Below are positions 24,773-33,265 of a DNA stretch of 64,000 nucleotides, piece by piece; within the stretch, counting starts at the first letter, position 1, and each line of letters starts with the position of its first letter. The notes below the pieces were generated by a model that did not search any database, had not been told where the DNA came from, and saw only the letters and a list, made by a program, of their open reading frames with translations. Made by a program: the position numbers and the translations under genes. This DNA comes from Butyricicoccus porcorum (GTDB taxonomy: Bacteria; Bacillota; Clostridia; Oscillospirales; Butyricicoccaceae). Location: the NCBI RefSeq assembly GCF_002157465.1, contig NZ_NHOC01000003.1:1-64000 (forward strand), in the 5' to 3' direction.

Positions 24773-26319
24773 TCCTGTTCCTCCTTTCGCCATAACGTCA
24801 AGTGATCGATGACTTCAATTGCATCATAATACAGGCAGCGACGTGTACCGTTTTCATCTGTATAGAATGCTTCCTGTTCTGGCTGGAAGTATTCCTGAAC
24901 CATTCGTTTGATAAGATCTGGATTTCTGGCTTCCAGCCCCTTTTCCGTCAAACTACGCATACGAGTCTGCTTCATAGCAAGTTTGGTTTCCCATTCGCCC
25001 TGCTTGAAAGAATCACGCAGTTGCTTGACCTTACTTCTGGGCAGGTCTTTAGATTTTTTCATCAGTTCGTCAGAGAGCGTGCGGAAGAACTTATAGGTTC
25101 GCTGAATTGGCGTATCAGCACCCTCTACAATAAACGGACGCAGTTCAAGCTGTCCGCCGTCCTCGGTCTGATATGTATTGCGAATTTGAGACAGGGAACC
25201 TCTGATCTGTCCAAACTCAATATGCCAGTCAATGAGAGAGATGGCACCTTCATCCTTGTGCTGCTCATTGCACAGCACAGCACCATATCGTTTTGCGCTG
25301 GAACAAAGCTCTTCACTCAGATCATAGGCAACACGGAACGGATACTTGGTATGTACCATGACGATGCCGGCACAGGCAGTGTAGCCGGTTTGGTCCGCTG
25401 TATTCTTTTTGGTTGATAGATGTTGAATAAAGCTGACGGCACACTCAATACCAAGATCACCGGCAGTGACAAAGCAGACATCGTCACCTGCACCAATAAT
25501 CTTGCGAACGGGGAGAATATGCTTTTCCCAGCGCTTTTTCTCGGAGGCCTCATCCAGTGCGGTCAGTCGATCTGCCAGTTCATCGACCATTTCCTTATAG
25601 GCTTCCTGAAAATGCGTGTCGATTTCCGTACTGAATTGATTCAGCGTTTTTACGCATTCCTCCCAATCATCTTCACTGAAAGGATTAGTACTAAACCGAC
25701 CATAAATGTTCTGCACACGAGCGCCCATTGCATTGCCATCCAGGTGGACGATAGCAATAAAGTTTTCGCTACCGGCGATGTCCTTTAAATCGTTCGTTGA
25801 TTTCCAGCCTGCCGGTTCATATTTCACATTCTTGTAGCTGAATTCCTCGGCATCTTTCTCGTAACTGGATTCCTCGGCATCAAACAGTTCTACACCGAAA
25901 TTCAGAGGACGGAAGGAGGACTGTCTGCGAGCTTTCTTGATTTCCAGCTGACGGGTCAGCTCATTCAGGTTGTCACGAATCGACTTGTTCGTATCAAGTT
26001 CCATAATTTTTACGAACAACTCCATGTCTGGGTAGGTTTCCAGCGTTTTCTTTGTGAGTGCTTTGCAGAAATATTCGGCAGAAGGGCGATTCGGAAACTG
26101 TAAAATGGTATGTCCTCCGCCGGCATATACCAGATTTTGCTCTTTGGAATATCCGTGCGGACAGCATTTCTGAAAATATTTCCGATATTTTTCCAGCTCA
26201 TCTGAGTTTGTCGCATGAGCTATTTCTGCGGAACGCTGGATATTCCTCCGCAGCTCACGATTTCCGAAAATATAAGCCTGCTTCTGCGATACCTCAGCAA
26301 TAACCAAATGTCGGCTCAT
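24769..26319 (-). CDS. cas10: Cas10, HD-less large subunit with AGDD cyclase motif
   Basis: This 516-residue protein starts directly with the first palm-like domain (LVIAEVSQKQAYIFGNRELR); the N-terminal HD DNase domain of many Cas10 proteins is absent. The first palm carries VHLDGNAMG (Asp194). The second carries IIGAGDDVCFV, where Asp279 and Asp280 keep the catalytic pair but the canonical GGDD reads AGDD. Cas10 makes cyclic oligoadenylates on target RNA binding. With a CARF-HEPN gene nearby, signalling and not DNA cleavage is the likely output. GGAG precedes the ATG at 26319. It is first in a run of genes with 4-base overlaps. Confidence 0.9.
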   Translation of the reverse strand: MSRHLVIAEVSQKQAYIFGNRELRRNIQRSAEIAHATNSDELEKYRKYFQKCCPHGYSKEQNLVYAGGGHTILQFPNRPSAEYFCKALTKKTLETYPDMELFVKIMELDTNKSIRDNLNELTRQLEIKKARRQSSFRPLNFGVELFDAEESSYEKDAEEFSYKNVKYEPAGWKSTNDLKDIAGSENFIAIVHLDGNAMGARVQNIYGRFSTNPFSEDDWEECVKTLNQFSTEIDTHFQEAYKEMVDELADRLTALDEASEKKRWEKHILPVRKIIGAGDDVCFVTAGDLGIECAVSFIQHLSTKKNTADQTGYTACAGIVMVHTKYPFRVAYDLSEELCSSAKRYGAVLCNEQHKDEGAISLIDWHIEFGQIRGSLSQIRNTYQTEDGGQLELRPFIVEGADTPIQRTYKFFRTLSDELMKKSKDLPRSKVKQLRDSFKQGEWETKLAMKQTRMRSLTEKGLEARNPDLIKRMVQEYFQPEQEAFYTDENGTRRCLYYDAIEVIDHLTLWRKEEQE

Positions 26320-26545
26320 ATCTGAACTCCTTTCGTCTATATTTTATACTTTTTAAGATGAATTTTTCATGATGTTTTTGTGTACTATGCACAATTAAGT
26401 TAAGTATATCTCTTTTTACAATAGTGCGCAACCACTCTTTTACATTTATTTTAATCTGTTCATCTATATAATCTGAATTAAAAAGAAAATATAAGGGCAC
26501 TTTGCAATTTTTTTTGAAAAGCAGTAAATGTTTTGAACCACTGGT
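26320..26545. other. AT-rich region upstream of cas10
   Basis: The segment separates cas10 from the IS5-family remnant and should hold the cas operon promoter on the minus strand. No clear -35/-10 pair stands out. A minus-strand frame of about 87 codons (to 26294) is open but unrecognisable. Confidence 0.4.
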
Positions 26546-26549
26546 GTCT

Positions 26550-27062
26550 GCTTATTTTTCGTGGTATGTGGCCATGTATGCCTTTTTTGAAAAATAGGCC
26601 TTAGGATCACGCTCTTTTTTGGTGGAAGAGGAAGCCTCAATAAAAGTAGAGTCTACGATGGTACTCTTTTCAAAATCAGGCCGCGCTTTGTTAGAAGTTC
26701 CACGACTTGCGGAAAGCACTTTTCCTAAAGTCCGTTCTTCGTCAGAATATTACGGACCTGCCCAGAGTATTACTGTTAGGAACTTTATTGCTCAATGCCA
26801 CCCCACAGAAATCGTAGAAAGCTAGGTTGTTAATAACTTTTGCCACCGTTGTCATATTTGACAAATTAGGGAGATGCTACACCAGATAGATTCTAAGCAT
26901 CCATTCCCAAACGTAGGGCTTGTTGCCGCGCTCTTCAATAGTACAGCTGAATGAGCGCAATCAACTCTCCTGGCAGAACGATACGGTTTATTTCCTCCCA
27001 AAATTTCTCCTTCGTTCGCACCTGAGGAAGTTCATTACTCAGGGCTGACAGACTAAACTGTT
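26550..27062 (-). pseudogene. Degraded IS5-family transposase
   Basis: On the minus strand, broken frames give pieces in family order: NELPQVRTKEKFWEEINRI, then PGELIALIQLYY, ERGNKPYVWEWMLRIYLV, FYDFCGVALSNKVPNSNTLG, and a last part that resembles KGTIVDSTFIEA. Several stops and frameshifts separate them. The C-terminal catalytic half is missing. This is an old relic that abuts the truncated rsmJ. Confidence 0.7.
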
Positions 27063-27089
27063 CATTTATATGTTATCACATTTACACCG

Positions 27090-27608
27090 CATCAATTTCT
27101 GGTAAAGGCATCAAAAATAAAAAATACGGATCGTACACTGACAAAGATTGATGCCACTGCCGGATTGGGAGAGGATGTGCTTTTGCTGGCGGCAGCCGGA
27201 TTTCCTGTACAGTTGCATGAGTATGATCCAGTGATTGCAGCACTTCTGCGGGATGCCCTGCGGCGGGCAGCTGAACTGCCGGAGTTGGCAGCAATTGTCG
27301 GACTTAAGGATGACAGTCGGACAGCGCTACCGGAGTTGACCGCTCCACCGGATGTGATTTTGTTCGATCCGATGTTCCCGGAACGACAGAAAAGCGCATT
27401 GATTAAAAAGAAATTCCAGTTGCTTCAGAATTCGGAACGGCTGTGTGCTGATGAGACAGATCTCGTAAATGCCGCCATTGCGGAACATCCGCACAAAGTG
27501 GTTATCAAAAGACCGCATCTGGCAGACGCAAAACCCAACTATTCGCTCAAAGGAAAGACTATCCGATATGACTGTCTTGGATTGCCGCAATCATACGTAT
27601 ATGTATAA
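27090..27608 (+). pseudogene. RsmJ-like 16S rRNA methyltransferase, 5'-truncated
   Basis: The frame is open before any good start and reads VKASKIKNTDRTLTKIDATAGLGED, the SAM-binding core of RsmJ-type enzymes, which methylate G1516 of 16S rRNA. The later LHEYDPVIAALLRDALRR, ILFDPMFPERQKSALIKKK and VVIKRP motifs follow in order. The N-terminal part is lost at the IS5-family relic. A shortened product from a TTG at 27165 would lack part of the SAM site. It could be inactive unless a second copy exists elsewhere. Confidence 0.78.
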
Positions 27609-28079
27609 ATGCGTCTGGAATTTTCGACCTGAATTTCACTATATTCCGCCAAAAAGTTTGCACGCATTTATGCATATATTTTGCAGAAATATTTCCGAAC
27701 GAATTTCTGAGGACAGCTGGACACACAAAAGCAAGAATTTTGATGCAAACAAATAAACGCCAAAATTGTTCAGAAACTACACTTCTGGTAGCAATTTTGG
27801 CGTTTTAACGTGAAAATTATTTACTTGTTCTCACGAGCAGGGCGATTGTCTCAACGTGCCCGTACATAAAACGGTTATACTGAATTGCGCAACACAAGGG
27901 AAAATGGATCGCTTCAAAATTATCGACAGGCGGGCAACTGTATGAAAAAACAGGGGCGATTTTTGTGAGTAAATTATATAGCGCTTTCATATAAAAATCC
28001 AGAACAAATTAACTTGACATCAATCTTGACCAGAGTTTATATAGGGGTGTCAAAACAACCCGAAATGAGGTCGATATGT
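27609..28079. other. Intergenic region with one long hairpin
   Basis: AAACGCCAAAATTG (27755-27768) and its exact complement CAATTTTGGCGTTT (27793-27806) form a 14-bp stem with a 24-base loop, which may act as a terminator in either direction. Otherwise I see no gene in this region. Confidence 0.6.
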
Positions 28080-28457
28080 ATGGAAAAGAAACAGATGTCG
28101 AGGGAAATGGTCTGCCGCCAGTGCGGAAGACCGTTGGTGCAGAACAGGACAGGACGAAGACGCTATTTCTGCTGTGATCCCTGCCGGAGAGCATGGTGGC
28201 GGGAGCATCCCGAAGAGTTACACCATTCACCGGAAGCAACCTACATAATCAATTGCAGGCAATGTGGGAAACAGTTTACTTCGTATGGAAACAGAAATCG
28301 GAAGTATTGCAGTCATAAGTGCTACATTTATCACAGATTTTATCTGGAGCCGGAGGTGACAGCGGATGTTAGGAGTGCGCTTGAGAAAAAACAGTTGTCT
28401 GAATTGCCGGAAGAATTAAAGGCGCAGGTGATAAGAGTCTTAAATGAGTCCAAATAG
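28080..28457 (+). CDS. Small protein with two zinc-ribbon-like modules
   Basis: This is a 125-residue protein. Module one is CRQCGRPLVQ…YFCCDPCRRAWWREHP and module two is CRQCGKQFTSYGNRNRKYCS followed by HKCYIYH; each has two CxxC/CxxxC pairs suitable for zinc. The C-terminal 40 residues are helical and acidic. The chosen ATG at 28080 follows GAGG; a longer frame reaches 28014. I recognise the type from clostridial mobile regions but not a function. Nucleic-acid binding is a reasonable guess. Confidence 0.6.
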   Translation: MEKKQMSREMVCRQCGRPLVQNRTGRRRYFCCDPCRRAWWREHPEELHHSPEATYIINCRQCGKQFTSYGNRNRKYCSHKCYIYHRFYLEPEVTADVRSALEKKQLSELPEELKAQVIRVLNESK

Positions 28458-28593
28458 TCATTACATAGCTGAATAGTTAATTTCTTTTTGGGGAATACTG
28501 TCGAAATCTTTGGGCGTTTGTATAAAAGTTGCTTAAAAAGAGTAAAATTTACGGAATTATATTGAAATACTTGACATTTTTGCTGGAAAGGGT

Positions 28594-28622
28594 TTGGCAA
28601 AGAGGATATTAAGTGCTATAAT
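28594..28622 (+). promoter_or_regulatory. Probable promoter of the polysaccharide operon
   Basis: TTGGCA (28594-28599) and a perfect TATAAT (28617-28622) are separated by 17 bases. This would give a leader of about 100 bases before the EpsG-like gene. Confidence 0.7.
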
Positions 28623-28726
28623 CAATAGGAGAACTAACAGAGTTAAAGGTAAAATGTGATAATAATTCGCATTAGTATATAAATTTCAGTAGTTTATTGT
28701 TGGAAGCTGCTGCGTGAGAAAGTGGG

Positions 28727-29839
28727 ATGTTTGTGACACTGACAAATTATTGGTGGCTGTTAATATGGATGTTCACCGGTGGCCTTTTCCTGAAGGTCTT
28801 TTTTTCGAGAAAGCGGGAACTGGTCGGTGGACAGGCTGAAACTCGGTGGCAGATGCTGCCAGCAATTATTATGGTTGTGCCATATATCATTTGGGCCGGA
28901 TACCGAGGCAATAATTTCGGAGACACAGGTGCATATCGCCGGATGTTTTCTGAAGCGCCGAATAGTCTGGGGCAGATGTCCGCTTACTTGGATGAGGTCA
29001 CGAAGGATAAAGGTTTCTCCGCTATTGTTGTATTGATTAAATCTGTTTTGGGTAATTCAGATGCTGTTTTTTTTCTTTTTCTTGCTGCCATTCAGATTTT
29101 ATGTGTCGCTCTAGTTTTTCGAAAATATTCGTGTGATTACTGGTTCAGTATTTTTTTATTCATCGCATCAACGGACTATCTTTCCTGGGTACATAACGGT
29201 ATGAGACAGTTCTTGGCCGTCACTATTATTTTTGCGGCGACTGGACTAATTTTAAAGAAGAGATATATTCCTGCGATTCTCATTATTTTGGTTGCAGCGA
29301 CAATACACGGCTCAGCATTGCTGATGCTCCCGATTATCTTTATTATTCAGGGCAAGGCATGGAATAAAAAGACGCTTTTGTGTGTTTTAGCGAGTATTAT
29401 TATATTGCTTTTTGTTGGACAATTTACAGACATCTTAGATACGCTTCTTTCAGATACGCAGTATGAAAATGTAGTAAGTGACTGGCAATCGTGGGAAGAT
29501 GATGGTATGAATCCGATTCGAGTATTAGTCTATGCAATTCCGACGTTGCTATCATTATTTGGTTATAAACGCATTAAATACGAAGATAATCCGGTAATAA
29601 ATATGACAGTAAATGCCAGCATTGTATCTACATCAATTGCGCTGGTAGCTACAGGAACATCTGGCATTTTTATCGGAAGACTACCAATCTATTGTAGCAT
29701 GTATGGATATATTCTGCTGCCTTGGGAAATCAAGCATCTTTTCAGAAAGAATATGGGAAAAACAATCTATGCGGTAGCTATAGTTTGTTATATTGTATTT
29801 TTCTATTATCAGATGCACCTTGCGTGGGGAATATTATAA
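28727..29839 (+). CDS. EpsG-family polysaccharide polymerase (Wzy-like)
   Basis: This is a 370-residue integral membrane protein with about ten hydrophobic segments. Family features are YRGNNFGDTGAYRRMF after the second segment and WVHNGMRQFLAVTIIF in the middle. EpsG-type proteins polymerise lipid-linked repeat units at the outer face of the membrane. It is the first gene of the polysaccharide operon, behind a good promoter. A GTG two codons downstream is an alternative start. Confidence 0.82.
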   Translation: MFVTLTNYWWLLIWMFTGGLFLKVFFSRKRELVGGQAETRWQMLPAIIMVVPYIIWAGYRGNNFGDTGAYRRMFSEAPNSLGQMSAYLDEVTKDKGFSAIVVLIKSVLGNSDAVFFLFLAAIQILCVALVFRKYSCDYWFSIFLFIASTDYLSWVHNGMRQFLAVTIIFAATGLILKKRYIPAILIILVAATIHGSALLMLPIIFIIQGKAWNKKTLLCVLASIIILLFVGQFTDILDTLLSDTQYENVVSDWQSWEDDGMNPIRVLVYAIPTLLSLFGYKRIKYEDNPVINMTVNASIVSTSIALVATGTSGIFIGRLPIYCSMYGYILLPWEIKHLFRKNMGKTIYAVAIVCYIVFFYYQMHLAWGIL

Positions 29840-30141
29840 ATATGAAATTAACGAAAAGTGACAGGTATATGGGACTGATATGATAGAAGAATAGAACGAT
29901 CTGTGTTGGTAGCGTAATTATTCCAGTGTTATTTATAATGTGAAAAAAGATAGCAATCTCGCTTCCATGGATGATTAACAATTATTTTATTCAGGAAGTT
30001 AGTACAATTTGTTGCAGGCGTTGTATTCTATTTGTTTCTTGTTCGAATTTAGAGTTTTAAAAGACTTTGGAAGCGGATATCGTGCCGTCAGTCTGTGGAA
30101 ATTTATTGTAAGTATAATTCTGATCTAACGAGGTTATATGA
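29840..30141. other. AT-rich gap with a possible membrane-protein relic
   Basis: Across two + frames the segment near 30013-30126 reads VAGVVFYLFLVRI and then LKDFGSGYRAVSLWKFIVSI with a TAA at 30126. This looks like the last membrane helix of a polysaccharide membrane protein with one frameshift. No complete gene is present. The evidence is weak. Confidence 0.35.
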
Positions 30142-31320
30142 ATGAAAAGTAGGATAAAAGCGTTTGTTAAACAGAACAAGGCTATTTACAGCTTGTATTT
30201 TTACTTGGGATCTTTTTTCTTGCGTTTGATTGGATTGTTTATTAAGACGGATCCTCAATTGATCCTCTTTATAAGCTACGGCGGGCAGAAGTACGATGAT
30301 AGTCCGAGAGTAGTTTATGAATATCTGCTAAAACATCCGATATCTTTTGAGCATAAATATATTTGGGCATTTATTGAACCCGACAAGTTTCCACAGGTTC
30401 ATAATAGAGTCAAAGTGGATACTATGGCTTACTATATTACGGCTATGCGTGCTGGCGTATGGATCACAAATTCTAGTGCATCCAGAGGCTTAAACTTCCG
30501 CAAAAAGCAGACTAGGAACTACCTGTTCCAGCATGGAATGGCAGGGATCAAGAGAATCGGAACAGATGTCGAATTGTTTGATAAAGCATTTCGCATTGGC
30601 TTTCACGAAACTTTTGACGCGGTCTTTATTGAAGGAAAGAAGGAACTGGATATTTTGCCGCGTGCGTGGCAAATGGATCCTTCCGTGTTTTATACAACTG
30701 GCTTGCCGCGAAATGATGATCTTACCACAGTCACAGAAAATGAAATAGCTTCAATAAAAGATCGTTTAGGAATTCCCAAGTCGAAAAAGGTTATCATGTA
30801 TGCCCCCACATTTAGAGAATTCAGCTGTGCAGAGGATGGAAGAAACGCTCTTGGTATTCCGATTGATTTTTCAAAGTGGGAAGCCACTTTAGGACAAGAA
30901 TATGTGCTTTTGGTAACTGCTCATTATGAGGTTGCAAAACTTTTGGATGAATTGCCAAAAAATGATTTTGTTATCAATGCGTTCAAATATCCCGAGTTGA
31001 ATGATTTGATTAAAGTATCTGACATTTTGATTTCAGACTACTCCAGCATTGTATTTGATTATTCCATCATGGAACGCCCTGTTTTCTGTTATGGCTACGA
31101 TTATGATACCTATTTGGTTGAACGAGGCGTATATACAGATTTGGAGAAACTTTTTTCACATGGCGTTTTGCGCACCGAAGATGAGGTGCTTAAAGAAATT
31201 CAAGAAATTGACTACGATCTGGAATGTGAGTATACAAGAATCTACATAAAAAATGAGTATATAGCCTCTTATGGAAATGCGGCGGAAAAAGCTGTACAGA
31301 TTATTTTTGAGAAGGAGTAG
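30142..31320 (+). CDS. CDP-glycerol glycerophosphotransferase family protein
   Basis: This is a 392-residue enzyme of the TagB/TagF type, which transfers glycerol phosphate (or ribitol phosphate) to glycan acceptors at the inner membrane face. A short N-terminal amphipathic or membrane segment (LYFYLGSFFLRLIGLFIK) is followed by the GT-B-like catalytic part. That part has FQHGMAGIKR, MYAPTFREF and the signature ISDYSSIVFDYSIMERPV. GAGG lies before the ATG. It suggests a phosphoglycerol substituent or backbone in the polysaccharide. Confidence 0.85.
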   Translation: MKSRIKAFVKQNKAIYSLYFYLGSFFLRLIGLFIKTDPQLILFISYGGQKYDDSPRVVYEYLLKHPISFEHKYIWAFIEPDKFPQVHNRVKVDTMAYYITAMRAGVWITNSSASRGLNFRKKQTRNYLFQHGMAGIKRIGTDVELFDKAFRIGFHETFDAVFIEGKKELDILPRAWQMDPSVFYTTGLPRNDDLTTVTENEIASIKDRLGIPKSKKVIMYAPTFREFSCAEDGRNALGIPIDFSKWEATLGQEYVLLVTAHYEVAKLLDELPKNDFVINAFKYPELNDLIKVSDILISDYSSIVFDYSIMERPVFCYGYDYDTYLVERGVYTDLEKLFSHGVLRTEDEVLKEIQEIDYDLECEYTRIYIKNEYIASYGNAAEKAVQIIFEKE

Positions 31321-31326
31321 TGTGTG

Positions 31327-32298
31327 ATGGCTGTTACATTAAGCATTATTATTCCTGCATATAATGTAGTTTCGTATTTGGAAGATTGCATCGAAAGCGT
31401 CATGTCTGGAACTTTTCAAGATTTTGAGATCCTGCTGATTGACGATGGTTCCGTGGATGGTACCGGCAGTTTAAGCGACGGACTTGCTGAGAAATATCCT
31501 GCTATCAAGGTCTTTCATACGGAAAACTCAGGATTGTCCAACGCCAGAAATCTAGGGCTCGATCATGCATCTGGCCGGTATATCGGGTTTGTTGATGCGG
31601 ACGATATTGTGGCACCCAATATGTTTGAGGCCTTGGTCAACTGTATGGGGCCAGACATAGATATGGCTGCTTGTCGGTACCAACGGTGCAAAAGGGAAGA
31701 GTTGAATGTTGCAGAAGTATCTGTCACTCTTCAAACAGCAGCAAACCAGACTGAAACTGCACAAAAGATCCTGACAGGCGGATATGGTCCAAATGTCTGG
31801 AACAAGCTCTATCGAGCGGATATTTTGAATCAAAATAGTATCCGATTTCGCAAAGACTGCTGTGCGATGGAAGACATGTATTTTTCAATGGACTATCTGC
31901 TCCATTGTACGAAAGCGGTATTTCTTGATGAGCAGCTATATTATTACATTATGACTGACGGAAGCATTACGAGTACGTTTCGTGATAATCGCATGATAGG
32001 TGATGCTTATATGAATCTTCCCAGAAGCTGGAGGTTTTGTACGGAAGTGATGCAGTCACTCTCTGACGAGCTGGAAACTCAAGCTAGATCCCGGACGGTT
32101 ATGTTCTATCAAACTGTTCTTCGAAAGCTTGAAAAACCAGATAGCGACTACATTGAAGAAGCTGTCACATATGTGAAGCGAAATAAATCTGTATTGCTTC
32201 GATACAGATGGGGCTTTAAATACTATATCTCTGGTCTTGTTTTAAGTATCAGTTATCCTCTCTGGGCAAAGATTTTCCGAAGGGGGATTAAAGTGTGA
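31327..32298 (+). CDS. Glycosyltransferase family 2
   Basis: This is a 323-residue GT-A enzyme. The nucleotide-sugar site is formed by LSIIIPAYNVVSYLEDCI, LLIDDGSVDGTG and the DxD region GFVDADD; NVWNKLYRA is typical of capsule GT2 enzymes. It transfers a sugar to a lipid-linked intermediate in the cytoplasm. Donor and acceptor are unknown. The ATG at 31327 follows GGAG; the stop overlaps the next start. Confidence 0.88.
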   Translation: MAVTLSIIIPAYNVVSYLEDCIESVMSGTFQDFEILLIDDGSVDGTGSLSDGLAEKYPAIKVFHTENSGLSNARNLGLDHASGRYIGFVDADDIVAPNMFEALVNCMGPDIDMAACRYQRCKREELNVAEVSVTLQTAANQTETAQKILTGGYGPNVWNKLYRADILNQNSIRFRKDCCAMEDMYFSMDYLLHCTKAVFLDEQLYYYIMTDGSITSTFRDNRMIGDAYMNLPRSWRFCTEVMQSLSDELETQARSRTVMFYQTVLRKLEKPDSDYIEEAVTYVKRNKSVLLRYRWGFKYYISGLVLSISYPLWAKIFRRGIKV

Positions 32299-33257
32299 GC
32301 CAACCTACATTGATTGTTTCCCTTGACTTTGAACTGTTCTGGGGTATGCAGGATGGATGGGAGCTCTCTGAATATGAAGACCACGTTCTAGGTGGGAGGA
32401 AGGCAATTCCCCGGCTTTTGGAACTATTCCAGAAACACAATATCCATGCTACTTGGGCGACTGTGGGCTTTCAGTTTGCTGAAAGTGAAGCCGAAGTCCG
32501 GGGATATTTTCCTAAGTTGAAACCTACATATGATAATCCGGCTTTGTCAAGCTACCGCTGTTTTGGAAGCATCGGCCAGAATGAGAAAGACGCGCCTTGC
32601 TTCTACGCCCCAAGTTTGATTAAAAAAATTGCAAATACTCCCGGTCAGGAGATCGGCAGCCATACTTTTTCCCACTATTATTGCCGGGAAGCTGGACAGA
32701 CAGTCGAGCAGTTTCGGGCTGACATGCTGGCGGCAAGGGCGATTGCCGCCGATCGAGGGTATGATCTCAAATCTGTGGTTTTGCCTCGGAATCAATGTGA
32801 ACCTGAATATACTCAAGTGCTGAATAAACTGGGCTTTATTGCTTACCGGGATGAGGAGAATGACTGGATACACGAGAAGGTCAAGATCCGTCCGCTGATG
32901 CGTATTCTGCGCCTTGCTGATGTGTACCTGCCTTTGACCGGGCAAGGCGGCTATGTGCCGAAAATTGAAAACGATATCGTCAATTTGGTGGGATCCCGAA
33001 TGTATAAACCATATTTCAAGCCATTGGCTTTCTTGGAAGGACTAAAAGTTCATCGTATTAAAAGGCAGATGCTTCATGCAGCAAAGAACGGACTGACCTT
33101 CCATCTTTGGTGGCATCCCCATAATGTGGGAGTTTACACGGATTTCCACATGAAACAGTTGGAAGAAATCTTCAGCTACTATGAACAGCTGAAAGAAAAA
33201 TATGGAATGCGCAGCCTGAATATGAGAGAGGCGGCGCAGGAAATTTTGAATAGGTGA
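32295..33257 (+). CDS. Polysaccharide deacetylase-like (NodB fold) protein
   Basis: This 320-residue protein starts at a GTG overlapping the previous stop. It shows the CE4/NodB pattern: SLDFELFWGMQ (catalytic Asp region), GSHTFSHYYC (metal-binding His pair) and a late FHLWWHPHN. It lacks a signal peptide, so it probably acts in the cytoplasm on a nucleotide sugar or lipid-linked intermediate. Removing an N- or O-acetyl group is the family reaction. Homologues of this size are common in surface-polysaccharide loci. Confidence 0.78.
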   Translation: MSQPTLIVSLDFELFWGMQDGWELSEYEDHVLGGRKAIPRLLELFQKHNIHATWATVGFQFAESEAEVRGYFPKLKPTYDNPALSSYRCFGSIGQNEKDAPCFYAPSLIKKIANTPGQEIGSHTFSHYYCREAGQTVEQFRADMLAARAIAADRGYDLKSVVLPRNQCEPEYTQVLNKLGFIAYRDEENDWIHEKVKIRPLMRILRLADVYLPLTGQGGYVPKIENDIVNLVGSRMYKPYFKPLAFLEGLKVHRIKRQMLHAAKNGLTFHLWWHPHNVGVYTDFHMKQLEEIFSYYEQLKEKYGMRSLNMREAAQEILNR

Positions 33258-33265
33258 AAAAATCC

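Noticed and set aside
26294-26555. Minus-strand frame of about 87 codons upstream of and overlapping cas10
   Set aside because: AT-rich sequence without recognisable motifs; it overlaps the cas10 start out of frame. It might be a relic but cannot be supported.
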